Below, piece by piece: positions 59,301 to 64,000 of a DNA stretch of 64,000 nucleotides. Positions within the stretch are counted from its first letter, which is position 1, and each line of letters begins with the position of its first letter. The position numbers and the translations under genes are program-made. The stretch is from Symbiodinium natans (lineage: Eukaryota; Sar; Dinophyceae; Suessiales; Symbiodiniaceae). The stretch covers positions 20,001-84,000 of the forward strand of contig CAJNDS010002839.1 of NCBI GenBank assembly GCA_905221605.1. The letters are read 5' to 3'. The notes under the pieces were generated by a model. That model searched no databases and was not told the origin of the DNA. It worked only from the letters and a program-made list of their open reading frames with translations.

Positions 59301-60183
59301 CCCCCCTCCCCCCTCCTCCAAGGCACATGTAGCGCCTCGGACACAAGCCTCCCAGGCGCGCCTGCCTTCTGCAATCTCTTCCGCGCCCTCTCAACTACTT
59401 TCTTTCTTTCGTTGGGGCCTGAAATCGTGACCCCTTCTGTGCAAGGCATATGCCTTCCTTTCCTTCCATGGGCCACAGTGTAAACACCACGAAGCCTGGC
59501 TGAGCCATGGCGACGACGACGTTTTCGCGACAAGTTTAACTTTTAGTACCCTTTTGTTTGATCCCAGCGATGGGCTCCACACAGAGATGCCAAAGTCGAC
59601 ACGCGGGTTGGTGCAGTGGCTCAAATGGGGTTGATGCGCTGCGGAGAGATGGTTTTTCGGGTGCACGAATGCAGATTGCCAGCCTTTGGAAGCAGGGATC
59701 GCAATGAGGCCAGCATGCAGGATTTGAATTGCGCCAAGTTTGGGGCCTCGTCCATGCAGGAAAATGCTTACCGCTTGAAGTGGCGAAGCACATGTCATAA
59801 CTTTGCATGAACGACCGCTTCTGCTCTGGGCTCGCTGCCTGACCTCGGGAGACCTGCCGGCTTCGACAGCTATGAGCGTCAAGATTTCAGGCACATGTTC
59901 GTTTCGCTGGAGTCGTATCTCGACCATGGAATCGCCCTTGCCTTGTCGATCCGAAGCGATAGCAAGTCGCATTCCTCGTGAAGTCGCAGTGCGTCCGCTG
60001 CGTTCACAACGATGTCTCCGAAGGAATTCAAAATTTGCTCCATCCTGGGGATCGACCGAGCGCATGCGCGAGTAGCGTCGCACAGGTCTGTTGTTTTCTT
60101 GGCTATGTGCAGAAGAGCATCCAACCGCCGATGCCAAACCCCATGACTTGCGAGTTGAATCTGAACATCTCCTTGACCAGGGC
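49450..60183 (-). CDS. Globin-domain/six-TM cation-channel fusion gene (about 30 exons)
   Basis: About thirty tiny exons on one strand give a single continuous protein; almost every join keeps phase. Order: an N-terminal globin-like segment, a second full globin domain with proximal-His motif LGLRHVGYGVP, a linker (CAPRGQRFQWLL, HSISPLYWAIESG, IRADREKYYYG, LPTLLDG-type), then a membrane region (WFLASLLIFMLSVAIL; RVVIFFGRTFMYLV; MVDLAVFSTGLSAFVLV; IGRFLVALIFLLLTFGSAI; a pore-like LCLFSITVLLYEDDYR; ILLMNLLIAQL) and a coiled-coil tail (VIETLQAKFEEILAQ). The last segment is typical of S6 in voltage-gated/TRP/polycystin-type channels. A haem-sensing or gas-sensing cation channel is the inference. 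First exons, the S2-S3 exon and the exact stop are unresolved. Many introns start with GC or GA. Confidence 0.8.
50017..50040. repeat. GA microsatellite in an intron
   Basis: About ten GA units next to two GACA units, inside an intron of the globin-channel gene. Confidence 0.9.
50387..55675 (-). CDS. Linker and channel half of the fusion gene (exons 13-24)
   Basis: Mapped exons: 55675-55621, 55542-55477, 55345-55291, 55068-55013, 54936-54850, 54771-54748, 54669-54575, 54354 to about 54189, 51375-51256, 51180-51095, 50899 to about 50796, 50461-50387. The first seven encode a soluble linker (ALFERHQDIINRLCRE, LLDGLIWRSSRTNAGLRRV, VHPVVVMVSDTLW). From exon 20 on there are hydrophobic segments in channel order, ending with a S6-like ILLMNLLIAQLNSSYVYIYQ. 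Exons 15 (at 55290) and 18 (at 54747) appear to use GA donors. An exon at about 53920-53990 (RIPKYLHNAMAMGNL) may supply the missing S2-S3 loop. The 2.8-kb intron 54188-51376 contains a kinase pseudogene. Confidence 0.75.
52780..53642 (-). pseudogene. Glutamate 5-kinase/P5CS retro-pseudogene in a channel-gene intron
   Basis: Glutamate 5-kinase, alone or as the first half of P5CS, starts proline synthesis. From the ATG at 53642 the frame gives LVLKLGTSTIMTSDERGQRV, then a TAG at 53513-53511. Further pieces in shifting frames follow: VVLVSSGA, LGLKKKPTTPALKRAVAG, VGLKIAQLLVSQRDFLEQQ, VVPITNENDTTNTDGMRFG and FTDVDYLYMANPNLDPFA, ending with ILHGKCPERIFSFLN. Lesions seen: one stop, loss of a few residues after VLVSSGA, a slip at the RVYSAV/CTQLFE junction, one missing base in a G run after VQLG, and a deletion after LGTGGT. 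No introns remain. The copy is in the same orientation as its host gene. It may be P5CS, but no reductase half is clearly visible. Confidence 0.85.
53643..53719 (-). other. Two relic dinoflagellate spliced-leader sequences
   Basis: Directly before the pseudogene ATG the minus strand reads CTCTTGACTCAAG, matching 10 of the last 13 bases of the dinoflagellate spliced leader (ATTTTGGCTCAAG). About 50 bases further upstream it reads CCATTGGGCTCAAG, matching CCATTTTGGCTCAAG with one gap and one mismatch. Spliced leaders are added to mRNA, so their presence in DNA marks reverse-transcribed, reinserted messages. Two in series suggest two rounds. Confidence 0.6.
55803..60183 (-). CDS. Globin half of the fusion gene (exons 1-12)
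   Basis: Mapped exons: about 60183-60140, 60044-59942, 59746-59684, 57259-57154, 56895-56809, 56696-56620, one at about 56558-56510, 56411-56337, 56266-56207, 56092-56033, 55945-55907, 55831-55803. The first four form a partial globin-like segment (ADALRLHEECDLLSLRIDK, FKSCMLASLRSLLPK, YEVAWNWLWDNVATLL), in which the position of the proximal His seems to hold no His. The rest form a full globin fold: RAEIYERFFASTPAGQEYF (helices A-B/C), RLHFIAEKVFTFSIEIYG (E), LGLRHVGYGVPTEMFAPF (F, with the proximal His), VNACVEVIKDAVGATVLG (G), GFKWSLGMVSKQLVRTIAEG (H). Donors at 59941, 59683, 56619, 56032 and 55906 are GC. Each exon length agrees with its start and end phase. Confidence 0.8.
56988..57006. 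repeat. Poly-C tract
   Basis: A run of about 17 C within an intron of the globin-channel gene. Confidence 0.9.
57260..59683 (-). other. Large low-complexity intron of the globin-channel gene
   Basis: This intron joins exons ending LRSLLPK and starting EWDTNYEV in perfect phase. It holds poly-C runs near 57458-57470, two direct copies of a 36-bp unit (TTTGTTTCGARAGGCATACG, about 57337-57398), two diverged copies of a 130-bp unit starting AACACAATGCTYGCATGACG (about 57480 and 57618), then about 1.6 kb very rich in T and C on the plus strand (57760-59430). Open frames across it are composition artefacts. Confidence 0.7.
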
Positions 60184-60499
60184 TCGTAAGTCCAATGCAC
60201 TTCCAGTACCACAACACATCTCATGGGCACTCACAGGCCAGGTCACCGAAAACGTCATGGGCACCACCATTCCAGTCTGACCAGTGGCTGCGGCTTGGGT
60301 ACCTATGGACGCAAACCACTCTCGCACATGGCACGCCCAGAGTTTCATGTGACATCTGTCGAGTTGCCACTGTTGGTGCCGCCGGCATTCGACAGATTGT
60401 TGAGATTGTTCAGATTCTTCGGAGAGGCCTCTCAGCTTATTCTCATCGGATACTGGTGGTGACAGGCAAGTAGCTTCTCCGGTCCGCTCCGCGCAGCCT

Positions 60500-61110
60500 T
60501 CATCGTGGCAGTTCGACTTAAAGCTCTGCCACCGCCTCAGCTTGAGAAAGGCACAAAATTCGCCGGAGGGCCTGATATCCCGTGTCACAATCATGCTTCA
60601 AAGGACGGCATCGCATCTTAGGCAAGGACCGTCTGCATGCCTCCTTCGACAGAAGGAGCAGCATCCCTGCAAAAGACGCCCAAGTGTGGCATGAGACATG
60701 CTTTGAATTTGAGGCGGCGGAAGGTGAACACATTGAAGCGTGTGCTAGCTAGCTGCTGGGCATGCCCTGGATTCGCAGTGCTGTGGTGTGAGGCCTTCTT
60801 CTCTTCCTGTGCTGCTTGCGCAGTATCCGCTTGCTCTTCCTTACTTGCAGAGACGGCGCGGGGAACAACAAAGCATGCCCTTCGGATGCGCTTTGGCAAG
60901 ATGCTGATCGCAGGCTGTTCTGCTCCTCGTCTTCCACACCCTCCTGCTGGGTGAGTCTGAGCAGGAGGTTACATATGAACAACCAAGCAGTTGTCACAAT
61001 GCCTGTCAGCTGGCAACAACCCCAGAAGGCACGTAGCTTCACTACGCTTTTTGCAGCATCGCTCAGTCTGTACAAACGCAACACTTGCACACCCTCAAGG
61101 ATCTGTACAA
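60500..61110 (-). CDS. Unassigned exons including one membrane segment
   Basis: The minus frame at 61090-60955 reads LEGVQVLRLYRLSDAAKSVV followed by a hydrophobic stretch CQLTGIVTTAWLFICNLLL. A second stretch near 60590-60530 reads TGYQALRRILCLSQAEAVAE. They lie between the nucleoside hydrolase stop at 61150 and the first mapped globin exon. They could be the 5' exons of the globin-channel gene or a small separate membrane protein. Confidence 0.3.
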
Positions 61111-61149
61111 CAGAGTCACGTGTTGGACGGCGTCACTGCTTTCGCGAGC

Positions 61150-62850
61150 TCAGTCTGGTGTAGCTCCCAGAATGACTTGCCGGAAGCGGTCATCATCATA
61201 GTCCACGCTTATCCATGTACCGGTACCAGTCTCGAGGACGGATCCCCAGCCCTTTCTGTCTCTGTAGACTCGCACCTCCGCAAACTGACACACGCTCTCA
61301 TCCACAACCGCTGCCATAGCCAACGGATCGTGAAGCTTCTTACCCTCGCCCCGCGAGTAGTTGCTCATGGCTTTGAATAACCTGCTGCTGGGGTGAGTTT
61401 GTTTAAGTTTGCGCATCTTCATCCTCCAGGCGGAATGAATGCTGCCAAGATACAACTGAAGCGCACTGGCTCGTGGTGTGTCAGCCTTCTCTTTTTGAAT
61501 GGCCTCTCGGAAGGCCTCATGCAGCCGGCTGTCGTACACGACCTTCCCACAGAAGGCACACAAGTGCTTCTCCCTTCCGGTCACAAGAATTTCAGTCAAG
61601 CACTACCTCATATTCCGCCCTGAACATCCATGAGTCGATGGCGCGGTGGCAGACGTTCTTGGACACCAGCACCTTTCTGCTGATAGCTTCGCTGGCTAAA
61701 GCAGCATGTGCTGCTGCCTGATTGCCTCGGCATCTTGCCTAAACGGCACATACTCCCCCTCAATGATTTTGACTTGCCAACCGTAAATGCCATGGTGTTG
61801 TGACTATGTTCCACTGTCAACTACTGTCCACTCCGGCCGCGACCATTGAAGTTCCAGGTTTCACACGAGGATTTCCCCGCGAACTTCCTTGCTGGCAAAG
61901 GCATCTTTAGCGCCGCTAAGTCCCGCGTGGCCACCACATATCCGACTGCGGATTCTGCAGATTGAAAAGCATTGTAGGGCACTTTGAAACACCAAGGCGC
62001 TCCATCTGCAAGTGCTTTGGCACGACGCCCTCACCAGCGAAGCCTCCCTGCGCCACCCACCGTCCGAGGGTCAGACCTCCCAGCTCCAGCGCCGCTCCCA
62101 GGTTGTGTAATGGGCCTGCAAGGAACCCTTGGCAGAAAACAGCTTCATGGCACCACGCTTGCACTGCCTCCGGTGAGAAGCGTCGTGTTGGCATCGCAGC
62201 ACTCTATCAACACTTGCGTGGCAGTCTCGATGGCTGCATCTGCAGGGAAGGAACAATCATGAACCGGATGTCAAGCTCTAAGCTCTTTCACCAGACGAAC
62301 GCCTCGCAGAACTGCCTCCGGAACCTTGCCAAAGCTGTCATAGAACTTGCCCCGAATGCACTTCTTGTCCGCATTCTTGGGCCATTCTTGTGCGCCCACT
62401 CGCACGTCACTTAACTTCAGCTCTTGCAGTATCCAGAGCACCAAGGCGACCTGCTCAGCAGCACCTCAGGCAAAGACATGGAGGGGCATCTGAGCCAAGG
62501 CACTTACGACAATTCTTGTCACCTTGGAAGGCTCCCACCCCGTCTGCCGAGACATGCCCGAGACCCACGCCTGGAGTGATAGTCACCTCAGCTCCCAGGA
62601 TCACGCTGCGGACCCCGCTGTTGGCCTTGCTCCGAATCTAAAGTCGGGCAGCTACGCGAAAGAAGCGTGGGCATCTGAGGCCAGAACGGCCCGGAGGTTG
62701 ACTCTCGGATTTGCTACAAGCAGAAGCAATGTGAGCACATCGTCGGGATCGCCGGTTTCCATATCGAAAACCACCTTTGAAGGGCTCACGCACCAAACCA
62801 GATGCTCGACCTCTTCAAGCAACCCCCCCCCAGGCCCCCAGGCGGCAAAA
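61150..62850 (-). CDS. Inosine/uridine-preferring nucleoside hydrolase-like protein
   Basis: The family cleaves nucleosides to base and ribose in purine/pyrimidine salvage, using a calcium ion held by an Asp-rich N-terminus. Exons: about 62850-62690 (FDMETGDPDDVLTLLLL, the Asp motif), 62590-62575 (VTITPG), 62480-62300 (EQVALVLWILQELKLSDV), 62235-62170 (TATQVLIECCDANTTLL), 62140-62000 (GPLHNLGAALELGGLTLGRW, VAQGGFAGEG), 61900-61840 (CETWNFNG), 61720-61640 (SRKVLVSKNVCHR), 61545-61150 (VVYDSRLHEAFREAI, LHDPLAMAAVVDESV to the stop). Order and spacing follow the family, including the NFNG and late HDPLA motifs. Several donors are GC. The 5' end is undefined; coding-like sequence continues to about 63060. 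Confidence 0.75.
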
Positions 62851-62859
62851 ACCGAGTCT

Positions 62860-63100
62860 CTAAAAAGGACTCACCTCATTGTACACCACTGGTTGCATCA
62901 CAACATCTTCATGCGCAGGCTGCGAGGAACTCTGGGGCGACATGTTTGGGGGCCAGCCTCCAGTCTTGAACATGCCTCTCCGATGTCGTCTCTGCCTTGG
63001 GCTCTTGCTTTCTAGATGATCTTGCAGCTTGAAATGGCGCCAACGGTGCGAGCTCGGGCATGACTTTGTGTCAACGCGGGCAGCGCTGGTCGGACAAACA
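62860..63100 (-). other. Coding-like stretch of uncertain frame
   Basis: Two overlapping minus frames (one with PELAPLAPFQAARSSRKQEP, another with QPAHEDVVMQPVVYNEV) both look protein-like. This may be the 5' exon of the nucleoside hydrolase-like gene or the 3' exon of another gene. Confidence 0.25.
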
Positions 63101-63415
63101 GAATAAAGTCCCTTGAGATCGAAACCCTGACAAGCCCAGAATACGAACTGCACAGAAGCCAGCTGCTGAAGAGACTGCTATGATGCGGCCGCGCGTTTAC
63201 CTAAACTGATAGTTCTGGACGAGCGTGAGAGCCCCGAAGAAAGAAAGTGATTGGGAGTGAGTCACATGTAAAAGTGCGGATGAGGGGCCAGAAACAGCCG
63301 GCGGAGGGGCAGGCCGGGAAGGCTCAGAAGGAGCGTAGCCCTCCAGCTGCGAGAAAAAACGGACAATGAAGGTAGTGAAGCCCAAGAGCATATGAAACAT
63401 ACATGGCCACATAGT

Positions 63416-63632
63416 TCAGATCGTTTCATCATTGTTTTCTGCCTCTCCAAAAACGCTCCGTGGCCCCCAGGGCCTCCTTGGCCTCGGTGTTTCCGCTTCG
63501 CTGCCAGCGCCTTCGCCGGCCTCGCGCGGCAGCAGGAATCGAAGGTGGCTTGAGAGGCAGATGTGGAGGCAAAAAACAAAAACAATATAAAAAGAGAGAG
63601 AGAGAGAGAAAAAAAAAAAAGAGAGAGAGAGG

Positions 63633-63664
<32 letters not shown>

Positions 63665-63799
63665 GGGAGGGAGGGAGGGAGGATGGCAGAAAACCGCTCC
63701 GAAGTCACCGAGCTCCGACATGCTCTCACCATCGTCTTCCCCTCTCGCTTCATCACCTTCATCTGCCGGGCGAGGCCGCTCGGCCGCCATCTCCGCCAT
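63416..63799 (-). CDS. Acidic N-terminal exon of an unknown protein
   Basis: From ATG at 63799 the frame reads MAEMAAERPRPADEGDEARG, then EDDGESMSELGDFGAVF, an acidic disordered start. It then runs into the GA-rich tract, where it becomes a Ser/Leu/Phe artefact. A second acidic segment (EAGEGAGSEAETPRPRRP) near 63520 could be another exon. Function unknown. Confidence 0.3.
63588..63686. repeat. GA-rich microsatellite
   Basis: About 100 bp of GAGAGA units with an internal run of A and several GGGA variants, strongly strand-asymmetric. Confidence 0.95.
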
Positions 63800-64000
63800 G
63801 AAGGAGATAAGGGGAACGGACTATGAGGAAACAATGTCTGCTTTGAAAACGCTGCAGCCTAAATGCTCGAGCATCCGGTGCATGTCGACATGGAAAAGTA
63901 GATAAGATACCAGACCTGTCCCACAGCTACAGATGTCACTGCAGGCCCTCTGTCCTCCACAGCTTGCTGAGCTGCGATTGCTTCAGTTTCTATCCTGCGT

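Noticed and set aside
58041..59332. Plus-strand ORFs up to 212 codons rich in Ser, Leu, Pro and Phe
   Set aside because: They come from the C/T-rich intron of the globin-channel gene and have no domain.
63262..63834. 190-codon minus ORF with long Ser/Leu/Phe run
   Set aside because: The run is a translation of the GA/CT microsatellite. Only the acidic start and one short segment look coding.
1..64000. tRNA, rRNA or snRNA genes
   Set aside because: No stretch with convincing acceptor-stem pairing plus internal promoter boxes, or conserved rRNA sequence, was seen on either strand.

Overview
The window looks like nuclear DNA of a dinoflagellate, most like Symbiodiniaceae. Nearly every recognisable gene lies on the minus strand. 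Genes are cut into many tiny exons. Introns often begin with GC or GA instead of GT, and the junctions follow an AG|G pattern. A degraded retrocopy has spliced-leader-like sequence just upstream of its ATG. I saw no ribosome-binding sites, operons, tRNAs or CRISPR arrays. Exon joins given here were worked out by eye from reading frame, splice phase and protein-family motifs; no transcript or database search was available.

Layout from left to right (transcription runs right to left): 1-9 kb holds an unrecognised multi-exon gene (3.0-4.2 kb), a Ser/Asn-rich exon and a WWE domain. 9.1-13.3 kb is one gene joining a Cys-rich zinc finger, ankyrin repeats, an EF-hand and a HECT ubiquitin-ligase domain. 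13.7-16.5 kb is an arylsulfatase K-like gene whose introns are flanked by short direct repeats. 22.3-25.5 kb is a probable nucleotidyltransferase. 27.4-29.2 kb is an uninterrupted nitrile hydratase with beta and alpha subunits fused through a His-rich linker. 30.0-39.7 kb holds two unrelated tandem arrays (about 1.08 kb and exactly 1592 bp periods), broken by an AT-rich insertion. 40.9-42.2 kb is an S-formylglutathione hydrolase-like gene with a one-base frameshift. 42.6-46.8 kb carries coiled-coil exons around a two-domain SRCR gene.

The most striking locus is 49.4-60.2 kb. About thirty phase-consistent exons encode one protein: two globin-type segments, a dinoflagellate-style linker, a six-transmembrane cation-channel-like region and a coiled-coil tail. 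A decayed glutamate 5-kinase/P5CS retrocopy sits in one of its introns. 61.1-62.9 kb is a nucleoside hydrolase-like gene, and the right edge has an acidic exon next to a GA-rich tract.

The genes do not form an obvious pathway. They look like a unidirectional cluster of unrelated metabolic and signalling genes, intron-dense genes alternating with single-exon ones that may be retrocopies or acquisitions.
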